Origin: Streptomyces sp. NRRL B-1347
GTDB lineage: Bacteria > Actinomycetota > Actinomycetes > Streptomycetales > Streptomycetaceae
Reading direction: 5' to 3'
DNA length: 64,000 nt
Assembly (NCBI RefSeq): GCF_000720325.1
Contig: NZ_JOJM01000013.1
Span: forward strand, 1-64,000
Shown piece by piece: positions 27,537-35,873 of the stretch. The position numbers and the translations under genes were made by a program. Every line of letters starts with the position of its first letter. Within the stretch, counting starts at the first letter, position 1. The notes beneath the pieces are model-generated. The model did no database searches. It worked only from the letters and a program-made list of their open reading frames with translations, and was not told the DNA's origin.

Positions 27537-27583
27537 ACGCAGGCGCCAACGCAGACGCCAACGCAAACGCAGACGCAGACGCA
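27536..27583 (+). repeat. Tandem hexanucleotide repeat (8 units)
   Basis: Eight consecutive 6-bp units of consensus RACGCM run from the aminotransferase stop codon (27534-27536) to 15 bp before the next start. Five units are GACGCA or AACGCA without change. In one frame it would encode alternating Asp/Asn and Ala, continuous with the downstream reading frame. It looks like a slippage-prone microsatellite rather than coding sequence. Confidence 0.8.
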
Positions 27584-27598
27584 GAAATGAGGAGCGCC

Positions 27599-28405
27599 AT
27601 GGAACTCGGGTGCGTGGTGCGCAGCGCCCCGGAGGCCGAGCGAGCCGCCCGCCTCCCCCTGGACTACCTGGAGATCAAAGGAGACATGCTGTGTGTCGAA
27701 CGCGGTGAGTTCGCCGCCCTGTGCGACCGGCTGCACGCGGCGGGCCTGCCCTTCAAGGCCATGACGTCCCCGCTGCCGCGCCGCTTCAAGTGCCGGGTCG
27801 TGGGCCCGGACGCCGACCACGCGGCGGCCCTGAAGGTGTTCGGCGACCTGTGCGAGCGGGGCGCCGCGCTCGGCGTGCGCACGGTCGTGCTCGGCAGCGG
27901 GCAGGCCCGCGGCATCCCGCCCGGCTACTCGTCCGGCCAGGCGCTGCGGCAGTTCAGGGAGTTCCTGGTGCGGGCGCACCAGGTGTGCGCCCGGCACGGC
28001 ATGACGCTCGCCCTCGAACCCCTGAACCGTACGGAGACCAACTTCGTGAACTCCTGCGCCGAGGCGCGGGCGGTCGTCGGCGGCCTCACCGAGGTGGACG
28101 TGCGGATCACCGCCGACTGCTTCCACATCATGAGCGAGCAGCTGCCGATCGCCGACGAGGTGGCCGCCGCGGGACCGGCCATCGGGCACGCGCACACCTC
28201 GTCCGTGCCGCGCGGCAGCGGCGACTTCCAGGAGGGCGCGCAGCGGGAGTTCGTGACGGCCCTGCTCGCCGCGGGGCACCGGGGCGGGCTCACCATCGAG
28301 GACGAGTTCGGCGACTTCGGGCCCGAGGCGGCCGCCGCGGTCGACGTCTTCCGCCGCGTCCTCAGCGCCGCGTCCGCCGCCGCCTCCGGTCCTTCCCTGC
28401 CCTGA
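27599..28405 (+). CDS. Sugar phosphate isomerase/epimerase-like TIM barrel
   Basis: This 268-residue protein is of the xylose-isomerase-like (AP endonuclease 2) superfamily. Metal-ligand motifs are visible: LALEPLNRTETNF (Glu), ITADCFHIM (Asp, His), IGHAHTSS (His) and GGLTIEDEFG (Glu). Relatives include IolE inosose dehydratase, IolI inosose isomerase and tagatose/psicose epimerases. An isomerisation or epimerisation of an inosose or keto-cyclitol is the natural guess. The ATG at 27599 follows GAGGAG; an in-frame ATG at 27587 is the alternative. Confidence 0.82.
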   Translation: MELGCVVRSAPEAERAARLPLDYLEIKGDMLCVERGEFAALCDRLHAAGLPFKAMTSPLPRRFKCRVVGPDADHAAALKVFGDLCERGAALGVRTVVLGSGQARGIPPGYSSGQALRQFREFLVRAHQVCARHGMTLALEPLNRTETNFVNSCAEARAVVGGLTEVDVRITADCFHIMSEQLPIADEVAAAGPAIGHAHTSSVPRGSGDFQEGAQREFVTALLAAGHRGGLTIEDEFGDFGPEAAAAVDVFRRVLSAASAAASGPSLP

Positions 28406-28415
28406 GGAGTCCCAC

Positions 28416-29606
28416 ATGCCCCTGAGCTTCCTCACCGACCACACCTCCCCCCTGATGCGCGGCTTCGCGGACGAGGTCGTCGCCCGCTGGAACGAGCGGC
28501 GGCCCGGCTCCCCCGTCAGCCTGTCGGTCCTGGACCACGAGGAGCTGCGCGACCGCCTGCACGCCGGGCTGACCGGCGGCAGCCCGCCGGACGTCATGAC
28601 CTGGTTCGCGGGCAACCGCATGCGCTCCCTGGTGGACCAGGGGCTGATGCTCGACATCTCCGCGATGTGGCGGGCGGAGGGCTTCGCCGACGTGTACCTG
28701 CCTCGGTTCCGCGCCATGACCGGCGGCATGGGCCCTTCGTCCTTCCTGCCGACCTCGCACTACTGGTGGGCCGTGTACTACCGCCCCTCGGTCTTCGCCG
28801 AGCTCGGCATCCGCACCCCGGTCGAGACGTGGCAGGACCTCACGGAGGCGTGCGCCGTGCTGCGCCGCGCGGGCGTCACCCCGTTCTCCCTCGGCGCCCG
28901 CCACCGCTGCCCGGCCGCCGCCTGGTTCGACTACCTCGACATGCGCCTGAACGGGCCCGCGTTCCACCAGGACCTGATGGCGCTGCGCGTGCCGTACACG
29001 GACCACCGCGTGACCGAGGTGTTCGCGTTCTGGCAGCGCCTCGTGGAGGACGGCTGGTTCCTCGGCGACCCCGCGGCGTACGACGAGGAGGAGGCGGTCG
29101 CGGCGGTGCTGCGCGGCGAGGCGGGCATGACGCTCGTCGGTGCCTACGCGACCGACGAGTACACCCCGCCCGGCGAGCCGGACATCGACTTCTTCCGCTT
29201 CCCCCTGATCGACCCGGGGCTGCCCGTCGGCGAGGACACCCCGGTCGACGGCTACTTCGTGGCCGGGACCAGCGAGGCGCCCGACGAGGCCACCGCGTTC
29301 CTCGCCCACCTCGGCTCGCGCGAGGTGCAACAGCTGACGATCGAGCGGCTGACCACGCTGCCGACCCGCACCGACGTCGACGTGGCCCGGGGCGGCCGGC
29401 ACGTCGCCAAGGGCATGGAGATCGTCCGGAACGCCGACCACCTGGGGCAGTTCTACGACCTCGACACCACCTGGGAGCTCTCGGACACCGGCATGGCCGC
29501 GTTCGTCACGTTCCTGCGGGAGCCGTCGCGCGCCGTGGAGCTGCTGCACGAGGTGGAGGCGGCCCGCCGGGAGCTCCTCGCGGCCCCGTCCTCGGCGCCG
29601 GCCTGA
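28416..29606 (+). CDS. Solute-binding-protein-fold protein without signal peptide
   Basis: This 396-residue protein matches the sugar ABC-transporter binding-protein fold (VLDHEELRDRLHAGLTGGSPPDVMTWFAGN, later YRPSVFAELGIRTPVETWQDL). Its N terminus (MPLSFLTDHTSPLMRG) starts directly with the fold: there is no signal sequence, lipobox Cys or Tat motif. No ABC permease genes accompany it. GAGGAG overlapping the upstream stop supports this start. It is therefore probably cytoplasmic and sits mid-operon between an epimerase and an aminotransferase. A carrier, chaperone or recruited enzyme role is possible; none is established. Confidence 0.8.
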   Translation: MPLSFLTDHTSPLMRGFADEVVARWNERRPGSPVSLSVLDHEELRDRLHAGLTGGSPPDVMTWFAGNRMRSLVDQGLMLDISAMWRAEGFADVYLPRFRAMTGGMGPSSFLPTSHYWWAVYYRPSVFAELGIRTPVETWQDLTEACAVLRRAGVTPFSLGARHRCPAAAWFDYLDMRLNGPAFHQDLMALRVPYTDHRVTEVFAFWQRLVEDGWFLGDPAAYDEEEAVAAVLRGEAGMTLVGAYATDEYTPPGEPDIDFFRFPLIDPGLPVGEDTPVDGYFVAGTSEAPDEATAFLAHLGSREVQQLTIERLTTLPTRTDVDVARGGRHVAKGMEIVRNADHLGQFYDLDTTWELSDTGMAAFVTFLREPSRAVELLHEVEAARRELLAAPSSAPA

Positions 29607-29671
29607 TCCACAGGCCCGCCGCCCCGCACCCCTCCCGCACACCCCCGTTCCTGACGACCAAGGGGACAGAC

Positions 29672-30991
29672 ATGTCAGCGGTACGCAGTTCACCTCTCGC
29701 CCTTCTCGGCGGCACCCCGGTCCACGACGGCACCTGGCCGGCCTGGCCACAGGCGCCCGATTCCACCCTGACCCTGCTCAACGCGGCCGCCACGTCCGGG
29801 CGTTGGGCGGTCAGCGGCATCTACACCGGCACCCCGAGCTTCGAGCGGCGCTTCTCCGACGCGTTCGCCGCCTACCACGCGGCGCCCGGTACGACGCCGT
29901 ACGCGGTGCCGACGACGAACGGCTCGGCCGCGCTCACCATCGCCATGGAGGCCCTCGGCGTCGGCCCCGGCACGGAGGTCATCGTGCCGGGCCTGACCTG
30001 GGTGGCCTGCGCCTCCGCCGCGCACGCGCTCGGCGCCACACCGGTGCTCGTGGACGTGGACCCGCACACCCTGAGCATCTCAGCCGACGCCGCGAAGGCC
30101 GCGGTCACCGACCGGACCCGGGCGATCCTCGTCGTGCACGCCTACTGCTCGGCCGCCGACGTCGACGCGTTCCAGGAGCTCTCGCAGAGCACCGGCATCC
30201 CCGTCATCGAGGACTGCTCACAGGCCCACGGGGCGGAGTGGCGGGGCCGCAAGGTCGGCACGTTCGGCACCATCGGGGTGTTCAGCCTCCAGCAGACCAA
30301 GGTGCTCACCTGCGGCGAGGGCGGCGTCGTGCTCACCTCGTCGGCCGAGCTGCACGACCGGCTCCAGCAGTACCGCGCCAACGGCAGGCGCTATACGGCC
30401 CGGCCGGTCGCGGGCCAGTTGGAGCTGGAGGACGTCGGCGCGGTCGAGGGCCACAACCACTCCATGTCCGAGTTCCACGCGGCGGTCGCGCTCAGCCAAC
30501 TGGAGTTCCTGGAGGAGCAGAGCGCGCACCGGGAGCGCAACGCCGCCGTCCTCACGGAGCTGCTCGCCGCCGTCCCCGGCGTGTCGACGCTGCCCGCGCC
30601 TGCGGGCCTGACCCGGCGCACCTACTACGACTACGTCATCCGCCTGGACGCGGAGCTGCTCGGCCCGGTGCCCGTCGACCGCGTCGTGGACGCGATGTCC
30701 GCCGAGCTGAACATGTTCTTCGAGACCCTCGACACCCCGCTGAACGCCAACCCGCTGTACGTGCCGCTCAAGTCCCCGCGCACGCCCGGCTCGGAGGAGG
30801 AGCGGCGGGGCCTGGACCCCGGCCGGTTCGAGCTGCCCGCGGCGACGGCCGCGTATCGCACCTGCTTCGCCTTCCTCCACCAGGCGCTGCTCGGCACCGA
30901 GCGGGACGTGACGGCGATCGCGACCGCCGTCGAGAAGGTCGTCGCCCACCTCGACCAGCTCGGGGACGGCGCGGAGAGGGGCCTGGCATGA
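29672..30991 (+). CDS. DegT/DnrJ/EryC1 aminotransferase, scyllo-inosose type
   Basis: This 439-residue PLP enzyme opens with LALLGGTPVHDGTWPAWPQ, typical of L-glutamine:scyllo-inosose and AHBA-synthase-type aminotransferases (StsC, BtrR). PLP-site features include GSAALTIAM, IEDCSQAHGA and the lysine in LQQTKVLTCGEGG (Lys210). The expected reaction is amination of an inosose. With the class III enzyme it would give a 1,3-diaminocyclitol. The start has AAGGGGAC upstream, and the stop overlaps the radical SAM start (ATGA). Confidence 0.9.
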   Translation: MSAVRSSPLALLGGTPVHDGTWPAWPQAPDSTLTLLNAAATSGRWAVSGIYTGTPSFERRFSDAFAAYHAAPGTTPYAVPTTNGSAALTIAMEALGVGPGTEVIVPGLTWVACASAAHALGATPVLVDVDPHTLSISADAAKAAVTDRTRAILVVHAYCSAADVDAFQELSQSTGIPVIEDCSQAHGAEWRGRKVGTFGTIGVFSLQQTKVLTCGEGGVVLTSSAELHDRLQQYRANGRRYTARPVAGQLELEDVGAVEGHNHSMSEFHAAVALSQLEFLEEQSAHRERNAAVLTELLAAVPGVSTLPAPAGLTRRTYYDYVIRLDAELLGPVPVDRVVDAMSAELNMFFETLDTPLNANPLYVPLKSPRTPGSEEERRGLDPGRFELPAATAAYRTCFAFLHQALLGTERDVTAIATAVEKVVAHLDQLGDGAERGLA

Positions 30992-31896
30992 GCGTCCGCC
31001 TGGCCGGAGGCAAGGTGTGGAACCCGGAGGGCATCGAGGTCAACGCCAGCCTCCAGTGCAACATGCGCTGCCGGTCCTGCGCGCACCTCTCGCCGCTGTA
31101 CCGCCGCGAGAACGCCGACCCCGTGGAGATCCACGACACGCTGAGCGTCCTCGCCGGGAGCTACCACGCCTCGTACGCGAAGATCATGGGCGGTGAGCCG
31201 CTGCTGCACCCGGACGTCGTCGGCCTGATCGAGGCGGTGCGGGCCACCGGGATCTCCGACACGGTCCTCGTGGCCACCAACGGCACGCTCCTGCACCGCG
31301 CGCCCGAGCGCTTCTGGCAGGCCGTGGACTCCCTGGAGATCTCGGTCTACCCGAGCCGGATGCTCGCCCCCGACGAGGTGGAGCGGTACCGCGCCCTGGC
31401 CCGGGACCACGGGGTCTCCCTCCTCGTCAACTACTACGGGCACTTCCGCGCGGTGTACTCGGAGTCGGGCACGGACGCGCCGGGCCTGGTCCGGGACGTC
31501 TTCGACACCTGCAAGCTCGCCCACTTCTGGAACTCGCACACGGTGTACGACGGCTGGCTCTACCGCTGCCCGCAGAGCGTGTTCATGCCCCCGCAGTTGC
31601 GCGACGGCGGCTGGGACCCGCACGTCGACGGGCTGCGGATCGAGGACGACCCGGCTTTCCTTGAGCGCCTCCACCGCTTCCTCACCGCCGACGATCCGCT
31701 GCGCGCCTGCCGCAACTGCCTGGGCAGCGTCGGCAAGCTGCATCCGCACCAGGAGCGGCCGCGCGCGGGCTGGCAGGTGACGGAGCGCCTGGAGGACATG
31801 GTCGACTACCCGTTCCTGGAGGTCTGCAAGGACGACATCACCGCCGACGACGGCTGTGTGGACCGGTCGTTGTCCGCGCCGGTGGGGGGTGTCTGA
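30988..31896 (+). CDS. Radical SAM oxidoreductase (SpcY/SpeY-like)
   Basis: This 302-residue enzyme has the cluster motif Cys24-x3-Cys28-x2-Cys31 (CNMRCRSC) and GGEPLLHPD. Extra cysteines in the C-terminal half (FDTCKLAHF, YRCPQS, CRNCLG) could bind an auxiliary iron-sulfur cluster. The spectinomycin pathway uses a radical SAM dehydrogenase (SpcY/SpeY) to oxidise a sugar hydroxyl to the ketone. This gene occupies the equivalent place in the set. Coupled start to the aminotransferase, 1 bp from the next gene. Confidence 0.85.
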   Translation: MSVRLAGGKVWNPEGIEVNASLQCNMRCRSCAHLSPLYRRENADPVEIHDTLSVLAGSYHASYAKIMGGEPLLHPDVVGLIEAVRATGISDTVLVATNGTLLHRAPERFWQAVDSLEISVYPSRMLAPDEVERYRALARDHGVSLLVNYYGHFRAVYSESGTDAPGLVRDVFDTCKLAHFWNSHTVYDGWLYRCPQSVFMPPQLRDGGWDPHVDGLRIEDDPAFLERLHRFLTADDPLRACRNCLGSVGKLHPHQERPRAGWQVTERLEDMVDYPFLEVCKDDITADDGCVDRSLSAPVGGV

Positions 31897-31897
31897 C

Positions 31898-32725
31898 ATG
31901 GCGTCGAACGAGCGGCCCGCCGCGGCCGGGCCCGTCGAGGGCGTCACCGTGGTCACCCTGACCCGCTACCGGCCGGTCCTCGTGCAGCGGGCCATGCGCA
32001 GCGTCCGCGCCCAGGTGACCGACGTGCCGGTGCGCCACCTCGTCCTCATCGACGACAGCCAGGAGACGCTGACCGCGCTGCGCGAGGTGACGGACGCGTT
32101 CCCGCACTGCGAGGTGCGGTACGTGCCGCGCGAGCCGCACGAGAAGTCAGGGCCCGGGCGGTCGTCGCGCCTGCGCAACCTCGGGGTGCGCCTTTCCGGC
32201 TCCGCGTGGATCGCCTTCCTCGACGACGACAACGAGTGGACGCCCGACCACCTCCAGTCCCTGCTCGACCAGGCCCGCGCCCACTCCGTGCGCGCCGTGT
32301 ACAGCGAGGTCGGCCTCCTGGACAAGGACGGCGCCCCCTACCTCGAACCGCGGTGGCCGTGGGCGAACAGCGTCGCCGAGGCGGAGCGGACGTACGCGGA
32401 CTACGTGGCCAAGGGCATCTGCGTGCCGGGCTCGAACGTCATCAAGGACCGCCCCGGGACGTACGAGGTGCCCGTCGACACCAGCGCCTGGCTGCTGGCG
32501 CGGGAACTCCTCCTCGACGTGCCCTTCGAGGAGGAGTTCACCGCAGCCGACGCCGACGGCCTGGTCAGCGAGGACGACAAGCTCTACTACCGCCTCGTCC
32601 AGGGCCGGGAGCCGATGGTGTGCACGGGGCGCGCGACGCTCCGCTACTACCTGGGCGGCTACTCCAACAGCCGCGAGACCGTCACCCCCGAGGAGCGGGG
32701 CGCGATCGCCTGGGCCTCGGAGTGA
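31898..32725 (+). CDS. GT2-family glycosyltransferase
   Basis: This 275-residue GT-A-fold protein has an N-terminal nucleotide-binding strand (VTVVTLTRYRPVLVQRAMRS) and the metal-binding motif AFLDDDNEW near residue 108. The C-terminal half has EDDKLYYRL, matching the ED base region. It starts 1 bp after the radical SAM stop. The likely role is attaching the dTDP-hexose made by the RmlA/RmlB pathway to the diaminocyclitol. Donor and acceptor are inferred. Confidence 0.8.
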   Translation: MASNERPAAAGPVEGVTVVTLTRYRPVLVQRAMRSVRAQVTDVPVRHLVLIDDSQETLTALREVTDAFPHCEVRYVPREPHEKSGPGRSSRLRNLGVRLSGSAWIAFLDDDNEWTPDHLQSLLDQARAHSVRAVYSEVGLLDKDGAPYLEPRWPWANSVAEAERTYADYVAKGICVPGSNVIKDRPGTYEVPVDTSAWLLARELLLDVPFEEEFTAADADGLVSEDDKLYYRLVQGREPMVCTGRATLRYYLGGYSNSRETVTPEERGAIAWASE

Positions 32726-32778
32726 GGCGGCTCCCCGACACCCGGTGCGGAACGACGACAGAGAAGGGAGAGGGTTCC

Positions 32779-33585
32779 GTGGTGACCGAGTCGACGGCAG
32801 TGGCGGGAGACCGCTGCGCGCTGGGGGCCGAGCACGGCTCCTACTACTGGGGCGACAGCCTCGCGCTGATGGAGGGGGTGCCCGACGGCAGCGTTCGCGC
32901 GGTGGTCTGTTCGCCGCCCTTCGAGGGCCCGCGGCTGATCGCCGACGAGGACCGCGCGGGCGCGGTGTTCCTCGACTGGCTCCTGCCGTTCTTCGAGCAG
33001 TTCGACCGGGTGCTGCGCCCGGACGGCTGTGTGGCGTTCGAGCTGGGCGGCATCTGGCTGTCGGACGCGCCGGGCAAGGCGGTGCAGCACGCCGGTGCCG
33101 TGCACGCCCTGGCGCAGGCGGGCTGGCGGCTCGTGCAGGACTTCTACTACTACAACCCGCAGCTGCTCAACCCGGAGCCGGACGGCGCGCCACGGGCCCC
33201 GGACTCCGTCACGCCCATCTGGGTCATGGCGCGCACGCACGACGTGCACTACGACGTCGCGGCACTGCGGCAGCCGGCGCGACGGCCCTTCGTGCGGGGC
33301 AACCTGCTGGAGTTCGACACCTCGGGCGTCTATGACCAGGCGTACGAGAAGACCCTGGCGGAAACGTCACTGCACCCCTATGTGGACCGCTGGCCCACGG
33401 TGGTCCCGGAGTTGTTCGTGGAGCTGCTCACCCGGCCCGGCGATCTGGTCCTCGATCCGTTCGCGGGCAGCGGGGCGACCTGTTTCGCCGCCGAGCGGCT
33501 CGGCCGGCGGTGGCTCGGCTTCGAGCTGGACCGGGGGCTCGAACAGCACGTGCGGGCGATGTTCGCCGCCCGCCGCGCGGGCTAG
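32779..33585 (+). CDS. DNA-methylase-fold SAM methyltransferase
   Basis: This 268-residue protein has motifs of beta-class N4-cytosine/N6-adenine methyltransferases: catalytic SPPF at residues 45-48 first, and the SAM-binding DPFAGSGAT at 226-234 last. It lies at the end of an antibiotic operon with no restriction enzyme. N4/N6 enzymes methylate exocyclic amines, so recruitment to N-methylate a cyclitol amine is plausible, as the actinamine unit of spectinomycin needs. rRNA methylation for self-resistance is the alternative. A second GTG at 32782 is an equally good start after GGGAGAGGG. Confidence 0.75.
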   Translation: MVTESTAVAGDRCALGAEHGSYYWGDSLALMEGVPDGSVRAVVCSPPFEGPRLIADEDRAGAVFLDWLLPFFEQFDRVLRPDGCVAFELGGIWLSDAPGKAVQHAGAVHALAQAGWRLVQDFYYYNPQLLNPEPDGAPRAPDSVTPIWVMARTHDVHYDVAALRQPARRPFVRGNLLEFDTSGVYDQAYEKTLAETSLHPYVDRWPTVVPELFVELLTRPGDLVLDPFAGSGATCFAAERLGRRWLGFELDRGLEQHVRAMFAARRAG

Positions 33586-33590
33586 GAGGC

Positions 33591-33622
33591 GGGTGGTCCC
33601 GTGCCGCGACGCGGGACCACCC
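33591..33622. terminator. Hairpin terminator between convergent genes
   Basis: A perfect 11-bp stem (33591-33601 with 33612-33622) around a 10-base loop lies 5 bp after the methyltransferase stop and 30 bp before the convergent dehydrogenase stop. It probably ends both transcripts. Confidence 0.8.
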
Positions 33623-33652
33623 ACCCTTCCCCGGCGGCGAATTGACGATCCA

Positions 33653-34693
33653 TCAGGCCGGGGTCAGAAGCGCGTCGGGCACCCGGCAGTCGACCCACCG
33701 GCCGCCGTCGGCGGCCGATGCGTAGGCGCCGTCGATCACGAACGAGGTGGTCAGCGCCTCGCGGATGAGGTCGCGCCCCCGCTCGGGCTCGGCGACCACC
33801 TCGGTGAAGTCGAGCAGCATCCGCTGGAACCACTCCTGGTGGGAGGGGTCGTCGAAGCCGGACTCGATGGACGTGCGGACCACGACGCCGTCCGCCGCGT
33901 AGGTGAGGTCGTCACCGTCGACGACCACGGAACCGGAGGTCCCCATGATCGAGTATCCGGTGCTGCGATGACCCGCGGCCCACGACAGGTGCAGCGCGAT
34001 CTCGACGCCGTCCTCGCACCGCAGCCGCAGCAGCGCGGTGTCCTCGGTGTCGGCGTACGCGCCGCCGTCCCGCAGCCGCCCCGTGAGGCAGGAGACCGAC
34101 ACCGGGGTCAACCCTGTCAGGTTCATGGCAAGGTACACGCTGTGCGGGCCGTGGTCGCGCAGGATGCCGCCGTGCGACGTACCGGGCTCGCGCCGCCAGT
34201 GCGGCCGCCAGTCGGGCACGCCCTTGGCGTGTCCGGCGCGCAGGGTGCGGAAGTGGGCGCCGACGACCTTGCCGAAGGCGGGTGCGGCGATGCGCTCCTT
34301 CATCGCCGCGAGCACGGGCGCGTACTTGTAGACGTGGCACGGGTAGTAGACGCGGTCGCTGGCGTGGATCCGGCTCAGCTGGCCGGCGTAGCCGTCCGCG
34401 GCGGGCAGGAAGACGGGCTTCTCGCACAGGACGTGCAGTTCGTGCGCGAGGGCGAGGGCCGAGTACTCGGCATGGCTGCTCGGGGGCGTACAGATGTCGA
34501 CGAAGTCGAGGGTCTCGTTCGCGACCAGCTTGGCGAAGTCGCTGTAGGCGGGGAGTCCGAACGATTCCTCCGCATGGCTCCGCCGCTCCTTCGAGACATC
34601 GACGACCGCGGCGATGGATAAATCCTCTACCCGCGAATAGCCGACCATGTGCCCCATGGCGATGGTGCCGAATCCAATGATGGCGCCGCGCAT
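33653..34693 (-). CDS. Gfo/Idh/MocA oxidoreductase (second)
   Basis: This 346-residue NAD(P)-dependent dehydrogenase has a Rossmann site (AIIGFGTIAMGH, about 4-15), VLCEKPVF and a conserved GGILRDHGPHSV stretch with the family His pair. Two such dehydrogenases in one cluster match two rounds of cyclitol oxidation before two transaminations, or one could act on the sugar. Codon 25 is TTA (34619-34621 on the + strand), making it a second bldA-dependent step. It is alone on its strand and divergent from the SDR gene. Confidence 0.85.
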   Translation of the reverse strand: MRGAIIGFGTIAMGHMVGYSRVEDLSIAAVVDVSKERRSHAEESFGLPAYSDFAKLVANETLDFVDICTPPSSHAEYSALALAHELHVLCEKPVFLPAADGYAGQLSRIHASDRVYYPCHVYKYAPVLAAMKERIAAPAFGKVVGAHFRTLRAGHAKGVPDWRPHWRREPGTSHGGILRDHGPHSVYLAMNLTGLTPVSVSCLTGRLRDGGAYADTEDTALLRLRCEDGVEIALHLSWAAGHRSTGYSIMGTSGSVVVDGDDLTYAADGVVVRTSIESGFDDPSHQEWFQRMLLDFTEVVAEPERGRDLIREALTTSFVIDGAYASAADGGRWVDCRVPDALLTPA

Positions 34694-34914
34694 GGCGAAC
34701 CTCCTTCGTCAATACGGCTGCCGGACGCGTGAAGAGCACGCGAGAAAGGGGGATGCGTGCACAATTTTTAAGCGCCGCACGACGCCCTGTCAACCGGCGG
34801 CCAGAATTAAAGAGATGCCATTTCCGGCTCCCGATATCAAAGCGGAGCCGTTTATCAGGCGCGCCTGAAAAGGATATCCGGGAACGGTTTTCGAAGGAAT
34901 GTGGGGGCCACGTC
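34694..34914. promoter_or_regulatory. A+T-rich divergent promoter region
   Basis: This 221-bp gap between divergent dehydrogenase and SDR genes is unusually A+T-rich for the window. It holds an inverted repeat CGGCTCC (34825-34831) and GGAGCCG (34844-34850) with a 12-bp centre containing the palindrome GATATC, a shape expected of a dimeric regulator site. Shine-Dalgarno sequence for the - strand gene is GGAGG just before its start. Confidence 0.45.
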
Positions 34915-35844
34915 ATGAAATCGAGCCCAGCCGGTGCGGCCGGATCACCGGCGGCCGCGCAGGTCGCCGTGGTCGGCGGTTCCGGGTTCATCGGGAGGAA
35001 CCTGCGCGAGGCGCTCGCCGCCGCCGGCGTGCGGACGTGCGCCTTCACCCGGCAGCGGCCCTTCGCGCAGGGCGGCCGGGTGCACCGCGCCCTGCTGCGG
35101 TCGCGCACGGTCTTCTACGTGGCGGGCAGCGTGACGCCCGCGCGGGCGGAGCGCGAACCCCGGCTCGCCGCCCAGGACTACTGGAACCTCCAGCTGCTGC
35201 TGTGGGGGCTGCGCGGCGCGGCCCACCGGCCGCTGGTGGTCCTCGCGAGCTCGGGCGGGACCGTGTACGACCCCGACGCGGAGCCGCCGTACCGGGAGGA
35301 CGCCCCGGCGCGGCCGGTCTCCGCCTACGGCGCGGTGAAGCTCGCCCAGGAGCGGGCCCTGGCCAGCGCGGAGTGGACGACCCCGGTGATCCTCCGCCTC
35401 GCCAACGTCTACGGGCCCGGGCAGCGGGCGGGCGCGGGGTTCGGGGTGATCCCGCACTGGGCCGGTGCGGTGCGGGCGGGCGGGGCGCTGACGCTGATCG
35501 GCCGCTCCCGGCGGGACTACGTGCACGTCGACGACGTGTGCGCCGCCCTGCTCGCGGTGCACCGCGAGGCCGACCGGCTGCGGGCCGGGCCCGGGCCGAC
35601 GACGCTGAACATCGGCTCCGGCGTGCCGACCTCGCTCGACGAGCTGCACCGGCACTTCGAGCGGGCGGCGGGCCGCGCCCTCGACGTGCGGCGCGAGCCC
35701 GCCCGGAGCTTCGACCGGTCGGACGTGTGGCTGGACGTGGCGGCCGCCCGCGAGGTCCTCGGCTGGACCGCCCGGACGGACCTCGCGGACGGGCTCGCGG
35801 GCACGCTGGCCGCTGCCGCGCCGCCCGCCCGGCTGCCGTCGTGA
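34915..35844 (+). CDS. NAD-dependent epimerase/dehydratase (extended SDR)
   Basis: This 309-residue Rossmann protein has VAVVGGSGFIGRN near residue 18 and the catalytic YGAVK with an upstream SSGGT serine. The C-terminal NIGSG stretch is typical of nucleotide-sugar SDRs. It should epimerise, reduce or dehydrate a nucleotide-linked sugar, probably the dTDP-4-keto-6-deoxyhexose made by the neighbouring RmlB. It converges on rmlB with 29 bp between the stops. Confidence 0.8.
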   Translation: MKSSPAGAAGSPAAAQVAVVGGSGFIGRNLREALAAAGVRTCAFTRQRPFAQGGRVHRALLRSRTVFYVAGSVTPARAEREPRLAAQDYWNLQLLLWGLRGAAHRPLVVLASSGGTVYDPDAEPPYREDAPARPVSAYGAVKLAQERALASAEWTTPVILRLANVYGPGQRAGAGFGVIPHWAGAVRAGGALTLIGRSRRDYVHVDDVCAALLAVHREADRLRAGPGPTTLNIGSGVPTSLDELHRHFERAAGRALDVRREPARSFDRSDVWLDVAAAREVLGWTARTDLADGLAGTLAAAAPPARLPS

Positions 35845-35873
35845 GCGGCCGGGCGGGCGCGTCGGACCTGCGG

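Noticed and set aside
27536..27583. CRISPR-like or coding repeat
   Set aside because: Units are 6 bp with no spacers, and the following gene has its own Shine-Dalgarno and start after the repeat.
32779..33585. Restriction-modification system
   Set aside because: There is no endonuclease or specificity gene nearby, and the gene is the last in an antibiotic operon.
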